From: Lactifluus volemus
Taxonomy: Eukaryota > Basidiomycota > Agaricomycetes > Russulales > Russulaceae
Assembly (NCBI GenBank): GCA_022376515.1
Contig: WTXI01000013.1
Coordinates: forward strand, 558,001-622,000
Length of the DNA: 64,000 nt
Direction: 5' to 3'
The position numbers were made by a program, and so were the translations under genes. The notes beneath the pieces are model-generated. The model saw nothing but the letters and a program-made list of their open reading frames with translations, was not told the origin of the DNA and ran no database searches. Position 1 is the stretch's first letter. Each line of letters starts with the position of its first letter. Below are positions 42,359 through 55,384 of the stretch, piece by piece.

Positions 42359-45300
42359 ATGTCGACTTCTTCGGGAAACTCGCCCGCTGGAAACAAGAGA
42401 TCTGGGCCGCGTGACGTCGAACAAGGTCACCTAGAAACAGAGAAACAACACAATTCGCCAAACCCGCAGATATTTGCCGAAGAGAACATCGAAGGCGAAT
42501 CTGACGAGTATGATCGTCTGTTGAAGTTTATCGACATCGAGGGCAATAAGGAGAAACGCAGGCGCGTCCGTGGTGATGGCGAAGACGAGGAACAAGTGAT
42601 GCGGCGAGTCTGGTACATGCCTTGGAAGAAGGTCCCCGTTAAGGGCACAGGATCTCACAAAGTTCCCCTGAGCTGGCTGGAGACGAGCATGTCCCAAGGT
42701 TTGTCAGACCCTGAGGTAATTGACAGGAGAGCTCGTTTTGGGTACAACGAACTCGAGAGGTGCGCAAAAACCGAATGCTAAACAACCGCAGCAGAAAGCT
42801 TATCATGGTCTAGTCCGAGAATGAACCCAATTGTCCAGTTTGTTGGATATTTCCGTGGCCCTATTCTTTTTGGTGCGCACCTTGGATGTGCATCCGTTCG
42901 ACAATTACTGAACCTGTCGTCGACAGTGATGGAATTGGCTGTCCTTCTGGCCGCTGGCCTCAGAGATTGGATCGACTTTGGTGTCATTGTGCGTCAACCA
43001 ACCACCTTCGGCCTAGGCTGTCTTAACCAATACGAAACGATAAGATTGGAATTCTTATGCTAAATGCCTTCGTCGGCTGGTATCAAGAGAAGCAGGCGGG
43101 TGATATTGTCGAACAACTCAAAGCAGGGATCGCTCTAAAGGCTACGGTAAGCCCTCACACCCTTTTACATTGGTTGATCATTCTTTCATGCGTTCTGCGG
43201 CGGTGCATGTAGGTTGTCCGGGGAGGACAGGAACAGGAAATCGAGGCACGGGAGGTCGTTCCGGGTGATATCGTTGTTATCGAAGAGGGGCAGACGATTC
43301 CTGCCGATGGGAAAGCACGTGGATATTCCCGTTTACTCGGGAGTCCCTCTAAGACATTTCCTGGTAGATCATCGCCCAGTACGGTGACAAAGATTACCGG
43401 AAAGCTCAGCTAATTTTGAACAAACGAGGGAAAGACCAGAGTTGGGCAGATTCACGCATGAATCCAGACTCGAGGCTTAACGGCGCTTATGTCTTTAGGT
43501 CAAACCGACAAAGGAAACGTAGGGTCAAACAGCAGAACAGTCGAAGGCGCTTCGGATAACAGGGGCAACGAGAAGGATAATCAATCTGATGACGACAGTC
43601 GCACAATTGATAAGGGCCCTAGCGTCCTTTCCGTTGACCAGAGCGCAATTACTGGAGAAAGTCTCGCTGTTGACAAGTGTAACGTCCAATTTGCTTGCGT
43701 TCATACTTAGGGTCTCACTCGAAGTGTGCAGATATTGGGGACACGGTTTACTACACCACGGGTGCGAAGCGTGGACGATGCTACATAATTGTAACGGAAA
43801 TTGCGAGGGAGTCATTTGTCGGCCGTACCGCGAGCCTTGTTGGCCTTGGCACCGGCCCAGGGCATTTCCAACGCGTCATGTCAAGTATCGGGACCACACT
43901 TCTTGTGCTGTACGTCTTTGTTTCTACTCGCCCACGACAGACAGAATTCATGAACGAGGTGCATATTCCAGTGTAATCATTTGGCTAGTGGCTGTCTGGA
44001 TCGGAGGCTTCTTCCGTAATGTCAATCTCGCGACCCCAAAGGATAACAATCTATGGTTTACACGTTGATTTTCCTCGTACGAGCCCGCATTCCACCGTGT
44101 CTCTGTTCGATTACATACCAGCATCGTCTGTAGATCATCGGTGTTCCGGTCGGGTTGCCCTGCGTCACTACCACGACGATGGCCGTGGGTGCCGCGTTCC
44201 TTGCGCGGAGAAAGGCCATCGTGCAAAAATTGACTGCCATCGAAAGTCTGGCGGGTGTAGACGTCCTGTGCACAGATAAGACAGGCACGCTTACTGCCAA
44301 TCAGCTGAGCATACACGATCGTACGTCCTCAGTTCTCCTCTCTCTCGGTATACGCGGTGTTAACGGCGATCTAGCTTGGGCGGTCGAAGGAGTCGACTTG
44401 ATTGGATGTGTGTACTCTGCAACTTGAAGATATTCGTCTGTCTAATGCGGAGTTGGTAGGCTTACCGTCGCTGTCCTGGCTTCTTCGCATAATATCAAGT
44501 CTCTGGATCCAATTGACAAAGTTACCGTTGTGACCCTCAAGGTACGCAACCGTTGCTATTGAGATCGGCGCCCTTCCAATTGTAACTCTTTTTTCTTGCT
44601 TAGAATTACCCTCAAGCTAGGGAGAATTGAAGGTATGGCTGGATGTTGATGTACATCACCTGGCCATACTAACTCGTCGTATAGGGCGGCTGGATCACGC
44701 ACAAGTTCGCCCCATTCGATCCCGTGTCAAAACGGATAACCGCTGAGGTGGAAAGAAATGGAGAATATTATACGGTTGCGAAAGGCGCACCAAACGCGTG
44801 AGAGAGAGAGACGATTTTTATCCTTTTGCTTTCCGTTAAACGACTGGTTCAGCATTTTGCGTTTGACGAACCCATCTGCTGAGGTCCAAGAGACAATCAA
44901 ACAGAAAACTCAAGAGCTTGCCAGACGCGGTTTCCGCACGCTCGGTATGTGGTTCCTCGACGTTCTGCAGAGCAAACAATATAAGCGTTAACCACCAAGG
45001 TGTGGCATGCAAGGAGGGCGATGGCGAATGGGAATTCCTTGGTCTACTCCCCATGTACGCATTTTCCCTCTCTCCCACGCGTTGGCTAACGGATATACAG
45101 GTTTGACCCTCCTCGCCTAGACACTGCCGAGACGATCGCTGAGGCTGGCGACCTCGGCGTGCGGGTCAAGATGCTCACCGGTGACGCAGTGGCGATCGCA
45201 AAGGAGACTTGCCGACAGCTCGCTCTCGGGACCAACGTTTATGATTCTGAGCGTCTTATAGCTGGCAACATGCCTGGATCGGACGTATGTGTGGTGTTTG

Positions 45301-46880
45301 CGTGAAAGCTGACTGACCTCATGCATCGATAGATACATAATTTTGTTGAAAGTGCTGACGGATTTGCGGAAGTGACACCAGAGCATGTGCGTCTGCGTCA
45401 CGATCAAGCTTGAGGCGTGTGACATATTGACTGGCTGATTAGAAATATCAAGTGGTAGAATTGTTACAAAATCGTGGGCATCTGACTGCCATGACCGGTG
45501 ACGGTGAGCATCTCAGGAAACTTTTGGCTGATGCGCTCGGCTGATCAGCGTTTCTAGGTGTCAACGATGCGCCATCTCTCAAGAGGGTACGGCCCTATCG
45601 CTTCCCTTCTCTGGATTTTAGAGATATCTGAGTTTGGAAACAGGCCGACTGTGGTATCGCTGTCCAAGGTGCCTCTGACGCTGCTCGCACCGCCGCAGTA
45701 CGTACCATTTCCTGGTAAACGCCTCTCAACGGTTCTGATGGACCACAGGACGTCGTCTTTCTTGACGAAGGACTGTCCACGATCATCACGGCCATCAAGG
45801 TGGCGAGGCAGATCTTCCATCGTATGAAAGGTATAAGGATTTAGAATGTCACGGATATGCACCGCTCTTATGCGTTTCGCAGCCTATATTGTGTACCGCA
45901 TTGCTCTCTGCCTGCACCTTGAGATCTTTTTGACATTGTCGATCATCATACGTAATGAAACCATCCGAGCGGAGCTCATCGTATTCATCGCACTCTTTGC
46001 GGACTTGGGCACCATCGCCATTGCGTATGATAACGCCCCATATGCTCGCGCTCCTGTCGAATGGCAGTTGCCGAAGATTTGGGTCGTATCCTCCACGTTG
46101 GGGGCGTTGTTAGCTGCCGGAACCTGGGTATTGCGTGGGACGTTGTTCTTGGATCATGGAGGTATCATCCAGAACTTTGGAGGCGTCCAGGAAATCCTCT
46201 TCCTGCAGGTGGCTCTTACCGAGGTAAGTGATGATCGATCAAGTGAGGTTGAGGCATGAGTAAACATGTAACAGAATTGGTTGATTTTCGTGACTCGTGG
46301 ATCGGAAACATGGCCTTCATGGCAACTGGTGGGCGCCATCCTTGGTATAGACATACTTGCGAGCATTTTCGCGCTCTTTGGGTGGATTTCTGGTCCAGAT
46401 CCGCATAACGGGTGGGAGATGTGCATTCATGTCTCAGAGGATTTGTTGCTGATTACAGCGCAGACACACTGATATCGTGACCGTCATCAAAGTGTGGGCG
46501 TATTCGTTTGGGGTCACCGTCATACTTGCCCTCGTCTATTTCTTGCTAAGCAAGATAACGGTATTTGACGATTCTTTTTTTCTGACAATGACAATCTCTA
46601 ACTGGAACATGCCGGACAGTTCCTGGACAATCTTGGCAAGAAGATGGTAAGAGTAGTTTACTGTAAAAAGAGGTTCCCGGCTGACAAAGTTGGGGATGAT
46701 AGCGTGGCAAGAAGAACGAGAAGCGGGAAGACTTTTTGACCAACTTGCGACGTTTGACGCTTGTGCACGAGATGAAAGGGACTGAGGATATATTCCGTTT
46801 CCAGGAAGGGTAAGTGAGCTGTCATATCTTTTCACTGGCGCTGACTTTGAAGATAATATAGCCCTGATAGGAGTAGTTGA
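42359..46880 (+). CDS. PMA1: plasma-membrane P-type H+-ATPase (P3A), with three single-base breaks
   Basis: Electrogenic proton pump that energises nutrient uptake and controls cytosolic pH. Twenty-eight short exons between 42359-42759 and 46862-46880 reconstruct in phase (about 1018 aa). Landmarks in order: [30 protein letters not shown] (TM); [34 protein letters not shown]; the phosphorylated Asp in [15 protein letters not shown] (about residue 469, codon 44275-44277); [57 protein letters not shown]; then TM segments 6-10 and a charged C-terminal tail. One intron (43315-43367) uses a GC donor (GCACGT). Single bases seem missing near 44054, 44402 and 44630, each restoring family sequence (YTLIFL, VDLDWM, ARENLK). 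Upstream eIF3g is in the same orientation. Confidence 0.9.
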
Positions 46881-46986
46881 TCGAGCGCGAGGCTGGTGGC
46901 GGGGTGTGTGAGCGGAAAGGTCTAGAAAGGAAGTGGTGTGGTGTGTGTGTATTTGTAGCTGAAACAAAAACATGTATCATTTCCTA

Positions 46987-47011
46987 AGTCAAGCCAAGCC
47001 AAGCCAAGCCA
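46987..47011. repeat. (AAGCC)n microsatellite
   Basis: Four consecutive CAAGC/AAGCC units just upstream of the PH-protein start, within its presumed 5' untranslated region or promoter. Confidence 0.7.
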
Positions 47012-47029
47012 ACTGGTTTATTTATCGCT

Positions 47030-49856
47030 ATGAATCGTGATGAGTCTTCTTCTCAAGACTCTATTCCCATCGCTTGTCGCTTTGGTGCGTAATCCTGTCG
47101 GTCTGACTAACTCTACCTCATCATCACAACAACAGTTGCCTCTGACCAATGGCTCACTACTCAGTTTGACCAAAGTTGGAAGGTTTCAGAGGTGAAGCAA
47201 TACATCCTCACCAAAGTGTACACCAAATCCGTTACCACCCAAGATTTTCGACTCTCTGATGATCGCCCTGTTTCACCCATAACCTTCGCCTCTGCATTCC
47301 GCTACTCGCAACACTCGTTCGACAGCACCGATGGTCTACTTGAGCTTGAAGAAGACTCGATCACCGATTCCGATTCCCACTCGATAGATCCCTTCCGTCA
47401 ACGCCGCGCTCGTCAACAGCCAACCTCGCGCGCCACACCACTTGATGTCCCATCATCGTCATCATCACCCACCCTCACCCATCCAATCCCGACCACCCTA
47501 CCCCCATACCATTATCCGATTCTCGCTTTTTCAACAGGTCAACTGCTCGAAGACGATTTCTCCTTATCGTGGTACCACCTCCGTCCGCACGAACTGCTAG
47601 AGCTTCACCCGCCAGGAACCATCGTACCGCTCCAGCGGGAGACCATGCTCGACTATATCCAACCCTACCTCGAATTTGATGTGCGCGCGCTTCGCGTCGT
47701 CGTTAATGAAAAGGATTCATCGCAACTGGGTCATGCCCACAACGCGCATGGGTTGGAGTTGTACCCAAATAAGATCTGGAAGGCCACGGCAGAGTCGCGC
47801 GCCACGGCTACTTGTGGTGGCAACTGTTGTTCGTCTACGCAGCAGTCGGGCCGCAAACGCAGGAAGACAAAGTTGGAGTGGCGAGATCGATATTTGGTCA
47901 TCCGCCAAGGCATGCTGAGTCTCTTCAAGTCCCGTTCCGTGAGTGACATGATTCCGGAAGCTTTTCTGTTTCTGACGGTGCGATGCGATCAATAGGACCT
48001 TACTCCCGTACACACATGTTCGCTCTCGACGCTCACGACCCTGCGCGGTAAAGAGGACGTGGTGCATACATCTACGTCGGCAATGACCAGTCCACACGTC
48101 ATCTTTGCAAAGTTTCATGCCAGCGTGCCCGAGTCACATCCACCATCATCTTCACTGATGATACCCGAACTATGGAACGACCCTTGGTCTGGTGGAACCA
48201 TACCCCAAGAAACAGACGGTCACCTTTGGGGCCGCCGCGAGTCCAAAGAGGATCTCAAGCAACAGCGCAGGAATACGGCTGAGGGCTGCGACCGGGCAAG
48301 GCGCGGTAGTTTCCCGAAAGAGGATCAACACGAGTGCAGACTACACTGCGTCAAGGATGAGAGTCTTTGGTTCGACATCAATACCGGAGATAGCACTCAG
48401 GGCACATGGGTCGTTCTAGATACATTAGATGATTTTGGCACGTATTTTTTATATTTTGCCTCCAGCTGGAAGGTCTCTAACGCTTTTATGCCCTTTCTTA
48501 GCATACTCAAACCTTCTGCGAGTACTACACCGATGTTCACCAGACACCATCAGCTCTACTTTGGTGCCCAGCAACCCACTTCTCGACTCAGTCTCTTCCT
48601 CACCTTCTTCCACATCCTCACCTTCTTCTTCTTCCTACGCACGTAGGTCATCCTACCCTTATCCAGAATGGCGTATGGAAGTTTCTCGGCGCGCACAGAA
48701 ATCGGGCATGGGAAACCTGAGCGATGCCATGAGTTGGATGCTGTGTGGACCTCCTGTCGACTCATTCTCCTCAAAGTCCCGTGGCACAGAGCTGCACAAG
48801 AACCGCTTGCACTTGGCAACAGAAACCTCGGGCACGTCCCCGGATCCACCCGTCGTTGACGTGAACAACGAGCCTGGCGATGATGATGAATATTGCGACC
48901 TCGAGTGGGACTCATGGGTCAAAGACCTCGCACGCCAGGCACGTACTGGTGCGAGCAAGTACATCCCGGTCAACCTCACCGAATCCTTCTCCTCGTATCT
49001 CAGCCAAGGTCGCGACCGTGTCCCAGGCCATACTGCGTCATCTTCACCCGCCTCGACCGTGCTCTCGTACGACCAATCTCAGCCCACGTCGCCTTCGCCT
49101 CTTGCGCGCCACCACCCCCATCACCCTGTCGACATCAACATCATACCCGGAATGAACATGGATGTTTTGTCAGTCGATTCTCCCGCGCTCCTCACAGCGC
49201 CTAGTGTGTTGCCTTTCCAGAGCACAGGCGTGACGACGAGCACGGTCAGTGCAGGCGGCATCGTACGTACCCGCTCTCTCATATCAAAAGAGGGTGGTCG
49301 CGGACGTGGCGTTGCGCGTGCGATGGAAGTCATCAGCGATGTCAGCGGCGCAGCTCATTTCCCGAGAGCGAGAAGACACCGCGCGGCGGAAGAGCGCAGA
49401 CGCGCGCGCGAGGAACATCATTCCGGCGGGGTTCCCCCACCCACGCGGGGCAAGTCCCTTCCCCCGTTGCCTACGGGTGTGATCACCTCTACGGTGACGG
49501 TACGTGAGGCGAGTGCCCCGTCACCAACACATCAGCCGTACATGTCTCACTTTGGAGATTTACCGCCTGCGGTGCCGGTGGCCAGTCACGCTACGTTGGA
49601 GACAGCAGCATCATCGACGGAGCCGGCCGCAGCGACAACGACAGCGACAGCGACGACGACGACAACTACGACGACGGTTCGACTGCTGCCGCGTCGATTG
49701 AGCAGCCCGGACGGAATTGTTTCGTCGCCCGGAAAGGGAGGCGATAAAGCGGGCAAAGAGAAGCGGCTTAAGAGATCGTCGTCGCGCGGAAAGACATTCA
49801 CCTCTGAACGACTTGTGAGCAAGCTCGACTCGGCGCTGGAATTTGTATCTGGATGA
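47030..49856 (+). CDS. large PH-domain protein with N-terminal ubiquitin-like/RA-like region
   Basis: Four exons: 47030-47084, 47136-47938, 47996-48437, 48502-49856 (884 aa), in phase if intron 3 has a GC donor (GGCACGT). N-terminus (residues about 15-45: PIACRFVASDQWLTTQFDQSWKVSEVKQYIL) resembles a ubiquitin-like or Ras-association fold. A pleckstrin-homology core starts near residue 260 (KTKLEWRDRYLVIRQGMLSLFKS) and ends near 435 (TWVVLDTLDD..YSNLLRVLHR), with a low-complexity insertion between strands. The C-terminal half is disordered, Ser/Pro/Thr-rich with TTTATATTTTTTTT tracts and basic segments. Fungal PH proteins of this layout are assumed to act in phosphoinositide-linked signalling at membranes; no specific orthologue was recognised. 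No breaks. Confidence 0.75.
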
Positions 49857-50509
49857 ACTGTACTATCAATAACCGACTCGCATTATATGACCTTGTTCCT
49901 TTGTTTCACTGGCAGGTCCTCCGTCTCGACTTACAGGTTTCATTTGCAGCTACTGATATTCTACTGTACAATCTTAATCTTTCTCTTCTCTTTTCTTGTC
50001 CCAAACCCCCGGATCTCACAGTAATTTTCTGTTCGCTTAGAAGGTGCACTTGTACTACATGCCTAACACAATCTCTCAATCCGATGCGGTACGTTAATTT
50101 AATTGCGTTGCGACTCACAGCCTCATAACATTCAGTTGCGTGATTCGGTCGTAATCCTCCCCAAGTGGTACTACTCCCGATGTAAGTGCCGAGGAACCTG
50201 GGAGAGAGATCGAATTTATCTAAATTTAGTTGATGAACAATGCCATGGCTTCAGTTGCGATATCGTTCTTTACTAAAACGTGCGGATACGGAAACCAATG
50301 CATAGAATGAAAGTTGAGGCAGCTTGGAACGAAGAAGGTTCTGATTCAATACATGTCCTATTCACGTTAGTTTTCGAATCACAAAGCACACACACGTAGT
50401 AGTACAACAGGTTCTATCCAGGACTCCACCTCTCATATCATCTTCTCGTACAAGAATTCTCTATTCTTTTACTTCACGTATACCCGACGGCTTTCGGTAT
50501 ACGAAATCA
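49857..50509. other. intergenic between convergent PH-protein and phosphoglucose isomerase genes
   Basis: 3' flanks of both genes; no RNA or further coding feature seen. Confidence 0.5.
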
Positions 50510-52514
50510 TCATTCCTTCCTGTGTTTCTGGTAGTAATGGATGAGGCCAGTCGTCTATATCCCAATGCAATGTGTCATCATCATCTATGTGTCCCTGGGA
50601 GCAGCGTAAATCACTTACCGAGCTGTCGTGGCCTTTGACGTCCTTCGGCCTATCGAGTTGTAAGAAGATGTTCTTCGCGAGCACCTTGCCGAGCTCGACA
50701 CCCATTTGGTCTGGGACATGTGGTCAGCGGACGTTTTTAATAGAATGACGACTACTATATCCCCCCACCATAGGAGTTGATGCCCCAAATAACACCCTGC
50801 GTGAAGATCTTGTGCTCGTACAAAGCGATCAAGGAGCCGAGTGTCGCGGGTGTGAGGAGTGGGAAGATGATGCTGTTGCTGGGGCGATTACCCTCAAAGA
50901 CCTTGCTCTTGATGAGCGCCTCGGTTGCGTTGGTGCCGACTTCGCTGCGGACTTGTTCCTCGGTTTTGCCGAATGCGAGCGCCTCGGGCTGCGCAAAGAA
51001 GTTGGAGAGTAGAATGCGGTGGTGGAGAGAGGCACGCAACGAGTTGTGCGACGTTGCGGCGGCGAGGAAGTCTGCGGGAACCACCTTGGTGCCTTGGTGC
51101 AAGAGCTGGTAGAATGAGTGTTGCCCATTGGTTCCGGCAGCACCCCAGATGATCGGCTACAGACCAATTGCTGTATAAGTAGCTGCCCATGCCGAATAGA
51201 GAAAACTCGTACCCCAGTTTGGTAATTGACACGTTGTCCACCTTTGGTCACAAACTTTCCATTCGATTCCATGTCGCCCTGATCAAAAAAAAAAGATTAC
51301 AAGGGATCGAGATTTACATAATGATTAACCACTTGCCTGCTGGAAGTAATCCGCAAACTTGTGCAGGTACTGGTCGTAAGGAAGTAGCGCATGGGTCTGC
51401 GCGCCTAATCGATGGGGTGGGTTTCAATGTGCCTCAGTCCACACAGAAGGGAAGGAAATTACCATAGAAGTTATTGTACCAAATCCCGATCACGGCCAAA
51501 ATCACAGGAAGGTTGCCCTCCAGCGGCGTCTCTCTGAAGTGCGTGTCCATGTCATGGGCACCCATCAGAAGCTCTTCGAATCGGTCGTAGCCAATGATCA
51601 GCGCGATCGACAAGCCGATAGCGCTCCAGAGCGAGTAGCGCCCGCCGACCCAGTCCCAGAAACCAAACATGTTTTCCTTGGCAATACCAAATTGAGTGAC
51701 TGCCTTCTCGTTGGTAGAAAGAGCGACGAAATGCTTCGCAATATGACGTCGTTCAAATGCTGACGAAAGGAACCATTCACGCGCCGACTCTGCATTGGTG
51801 ATCGTCTCCTGGGTCGTGAACGTCTTACTCGCGATGATGAAAAGCGTCGTCTCGGCATCAACCTTGCGCAGCGTCTCGACAATGTGGGTTCCATCGATAT
51901 TGGATACAAAATATGCCGTAAGGTCATCGTGGGCATAGTGTCTAAGCGCTTCCGTAACCATGACGGGCCCCAGATCGGAGCCCCCGATGCCGATATTGAC
52001 GATGGTGGTGATCGACTTGCCAGTGTATCCCTTCCAGACGCCGTTTCGCACGGCTTCAGTGAATTCCCGAATGTGATTCAAGACCGACGGGACCTCGTCG
52101 ACACCAGGCTCGGGAATTTTGTATTTCCCAAAATCTCGAAGTGCGACATGAAGGACGGCGCGATCCTCAGAGGTATTGATATGCTCTCCAGCGAACATCT
52201 TATCACGGTACTCTTCGACACGTGCTTCACGAACCAGGTCGAAAAGCGTGTTGAGAATGGGTTCCGTAATCAAGTTCTTGGAATAGTCGAGGAGGAAAGT
52301 GTTGGTGGGACTGGACGAGGCAACATATTCCTTGGAATATTTCGAGAATCGCGAAGGATCGGAAGCGAAAAGTTCTTTGAGGTTGAGCGTTGTACGTTCG
52401 TTATCGTAAAGTTCCTGAAGCTTCTTCCAAGAGGGATACTCTAGAGAGATGTACTATCAGAAATGCATCGATTGAGAGCGATAAGTATGTACCGGATGCA
52501 AGCCTTCCAGACAT
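50510..52514 (-). CDS. PGI1: glucose-6-phosphate isomerase (intact)
   Basis: Interconverts glucose 6-phosphate and fructose 6-phosphate in glycolysis and gluconeogenesis, cytosolic. Exons on the minus strand: 52514-52493, 52440-51463, 51404-51337, 51278-51213, 51156-50769, 50710-50619, 50554-50510 (552 aa, the usual length). SIS-fold motifs are clear: [39 protein letters not shown], the PGI signature [47 protein letters not shown] and the C-terminal [20 protein letters not shown]. The intron at 51279-51336 has a consensus GC donor (CAG|GCAAGT). The divergent promoter to the next plus-strand gene is about 335 bp. Confidence 0.95.
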
Positions 52515-52849
52515 GACGTAGAGTGGGGTGAGAGGATACGGGTGACCATTCGTTCCTCGATAGCTTATGCTTATATAGCAATGGAAAGTATGACGCAGTG
52601 CTCAGAGCGGGATACCATTTATTCATCACGGGTGCACATTTCTGCCAACTAAAAAGGCCATGACTACAAACAATTCTCACAATTCTGAGAAACGTTTCGA
52701 GAATTTGGTTACAAGTTAATACACCCGATGATGGGCCAATACACGGATCGCACGTGGGATTATGTGCATCACGTGATGTAGGCGCCACATGGCCCAGCCG
52801 TGGCGGGTCTGGCTCTGGCTCTAGCCCGCTTCTCTACCTACTACATGTA
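52515..52849. promoter_or_regulatory. divergent promoter region
   Basis: Lies between the start of phosphoglucose isomerase (minus) and the candidate gene at 52850 (plus). TATATAGC-type sequence near 52572 could serve the isomerase gene. Sites are not defined further. Confidence 0.35.
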
Positions 52850-54675
52850 ATGCCTAAGAAGGACGATTCTGACTGGTCCTTCAACCTTCGCTCTTATAAT
52901 CCTCTAGAGTTCTCAGACTCAGACTCCGATGATGCTCTACCAGACAATCTCTGCTCAGACGGCTCTACCCTAGTTGACCAACCATTAAGCGAAGATATTG
53001 ATACGGCGGTGTTCAAGTCAAACCCTTGGTCCATAGCAAAAATAAATGCTGCGTCGCGGTTAGCTCAGAAGTACGCGCTTTGTTTCCGAGAACATCTTGT
53101 GACTGTTTTGCGTCGTCTGAATGCGCATATATGCCCCTCTGTCGCTTCCTAACATCTAGCCTCACACCTCAGCAAAGTAATGACGCAAGCACGCTCGAGA
53201 AAAGTATAAAAAAATGCGACCAGAAGCGGTCTCAAGGAAAAATTGTCGACTTCTTGAACAAGCAGGCTCAGCAACCTGCTTCAGATACAACTTCTGGACT
53301 CAGGCCTCGTGACGTTCATGCTCTTTCTAGCGGCACAAAAAAACGTGAAAATTATCCCAGAAGGCCGGACCTCATTGACTCTGCCTCGGTCGTTTCAGCA
53401 AGTGGACATCGCCCAATAAACCCCGGTGCCTGCCAAAAGTGGTCGTCGGGACCAATCAGCCCCGCAGTGTTTCTGGTGAGCTTTGTCTTTTGTCTACTAG
53501 CTTCATCCACTACGTCAAGGCAGCCACTTCCAATGTCACAATTGACTCAAACTGCTCTGAAGTCACACAAAACTCGGTACCTCTCGGTCTCCTGTTCTGT
53601 CCCAGTCCGCACGGTCATCGCCGACCCTGGTCTCTATCGGTAATTCTCCAGATATTTCTAGGGATATCGTAGCTTCTGGGCCTTCCTTGAATGCACTTCA
53701 CGGTGCATTTATTTTGCCTCAGTACCAAGTTCATTCGACACCTCCCACAACGCAGAAGATGCAGCATGTCTCGAGCTCATTGGTAAATCAAGTATCGATC
53801 ACCGCCCATAATCACCTACCTTACCATGTTCTCAGTTTCCCCAAGATATTCCAATTCAGGCCCCTCCAGTGACAGCACTGATGGAAACAACGGACGTAGA
53901 GGCCACGCCAGCTTCGAAGAAGCAACAGGGGTTCCTCGCTAAGATTCCCCAAGGCGCGCATACTTGCTCCAAGTTCCTTCCTGTTACGCGGCTAATCGGC
54001 TTTTGACGATTATGTTACCCCGTATAGGGCTCGATGCTCAGCTTATCGCGTGTGTTCCTGCAACCCGGTCGAGGTCTGGCTTGCCGCTGCAGAGATACAG
54101 TATAGTTTCTTTCACGTTCTGTTGCCTACGTCATAATCACTGCCCTAGCACGTCGCTCTTCACCAGCGCCGCAGTCTTTACCAAACTCCCTCAGCCAGCC
54201 TGATCCCGGCGAGCTGCCCGGATCCATCACCATATGCAACCAAATACCAGTTCAAAACCTTCCTGTGCCCGAATTGATCGATGCTTCCCGACCTGCCCCT
54301 TCACGTGTGCGGGTGTCTGCGTATGACCACCCAGCATTGCAGCCCTCTGCAGAAGACGATACAAGTGGTCAACGCTCCCCAAGCGCCAGCACCGACCTAG
54401 CGTGAGATCTAGTAAATTGAATGCCATGTCAGCCAAGTTCCGCCTACCCATCCGTTTGCGCGAGTCACCGTCGACGACGGAGCTCAATGAGGTATGGACG
54501 AGGAAGCGTCCTCGAATCACTCTGTATCGTCCCCCACCGCGTACAACCACTGGAAGGTCTCACCAGCCTTGAAAGTCGATTCGGGTTGGTGCACAGTGCC
54601 ACGCGCGAGGTGCGTACCTTTATTTGGACACTCTGTCTTCCTCCAGTGAGCATGGTGGCCAGAGCTGACGACTAG
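52850..54675 (+). CDS. unrecognised multi-exon gene candidate, acidic/Ser-rich N-terminus
   Basis: The start MPKKDDSDWSFNLRSYNPLEFSDSDSDDALPDN is convincing coding sequence. A first exon 52850-53058 joins in phase to 53181 (NDASTLEKSIKKCDQKRSQGKIVDFLNKQ, then GTKKRENYPRRPDL, SASGHRPINPG). Downstream, patches at 54190-54410 (PVPELIDASRPAPSRVRVSAYDHPAL) and 54420-54570 (AKFRLPIRLRESPSTTELNEVWTRKRPRITLYRPPPR) read as coding but in frames I could not join. Acidic, Ser/Lys-rich composition suggests a nuclear or regulatory protein. Function unknown; internal exon structure is unresolved and the gene may be broken. Confidence 0.35.
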
Positions 54676-54959
54676 TCGTGACAGTAGCGTCGCTCCGCGT
54701 TTACAGCGACGTGGGATGCGCAGGGGCTACGTCGTTGCGGCGTAGTGTAGGTCGATGCGAGCGGCGCGAGATTAGAATCCTGCTTTGTGGAGAGAATACG
54801 ATGAACAATTTGTAATCCAGTTCACGGTCCATGCCGAATAACATCTCCATGTTTCACGAGTATGCTGCTCGCGCATACTCAAGAGAAAGGCAGCCGATCA
54901 GGGCACTTCGCCATTGTGAGGTTCCGCATAGCATGTTCCTCACTGACAATGCAGGCCAA

Positions 54960-55130
54960 TATAGTCACTCCCGAAACGAGGAATCGCGCGATCTCTTCGC
55001 TCCACATTTGGTGTCAATTTGCGGGTGCCACTCTCCGCCGGCAACTGACTTTGGTGGTCATCTGACGATGAGTAGGAGCAGGCTTGTGACGGAATTCCCA
55101 CACCGGTACGAGGCGCTCATGAAAAACCTC
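54960..55130 (-). pseudogene. internally deleted F-box-1-type relic
   Basis: On the plus strand, TTCGCTCCACATTTGG..GTGCCACTC..CCGGCAACTGACTTTGGTGGT and GGCTTGTGACGGAATTCCCACACCGGTA match 56221-56290 and 57130-57155 of the larger relic in the same order, with about 900 bp missing between. A mini-remnant of the F-box family. Confidence 0.5.
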
Positions 55131-55289
55131 GCCCCCGGCGTTCCGACCACTAACATGTGATCGGGAACTTAATCTTGATACCAGTGACCCACGTGACAGA
55201 GTGTCCCTTCAATTCCGCCTCAGTCTCATGGGAATGGGAATGCTTATGGGCTACTACTAGTACGTGGCGTAGAGTGGCTAAATGATAGG

Positions 55290-55294
55290 AAAAA
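55290..55294 (-). terminator. RNA polymerase III T5 terminator of tRNA-Tyr 4
   Basis: Five T on the minus strand, 4 nt after the tRNA 3' end. Confidence 0.6.
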
Positions 55295-55298
55295 CATT

Positions 55299-55384
55299 TC
55301 CTCCGAACTGGAGTTGAACCAGCGACCTTGGGATGTCAGATATTCTGTTACAGTCCCATGCTCTTCCGGTTGAGCTACCAGAGG
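55299..55384 (-). tRNA. tRNA-Tyr (anticodon GUA)
   Basis: 86 nt with a 13-nt intron after position 37. All stems pair: acceptor CCTCTGG/TCGGAGG with two wobbles, anticodon stem TGGGA/TCCCA, T-arm GCTGG/CCAGT with loop TTCAACT. Loop CTGTAAC gives the normal tyrosine anticodon GTA. C1-G72 and A73 kept. This is the only copy in the window with the standard anticodon. Confidence 0.85.
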
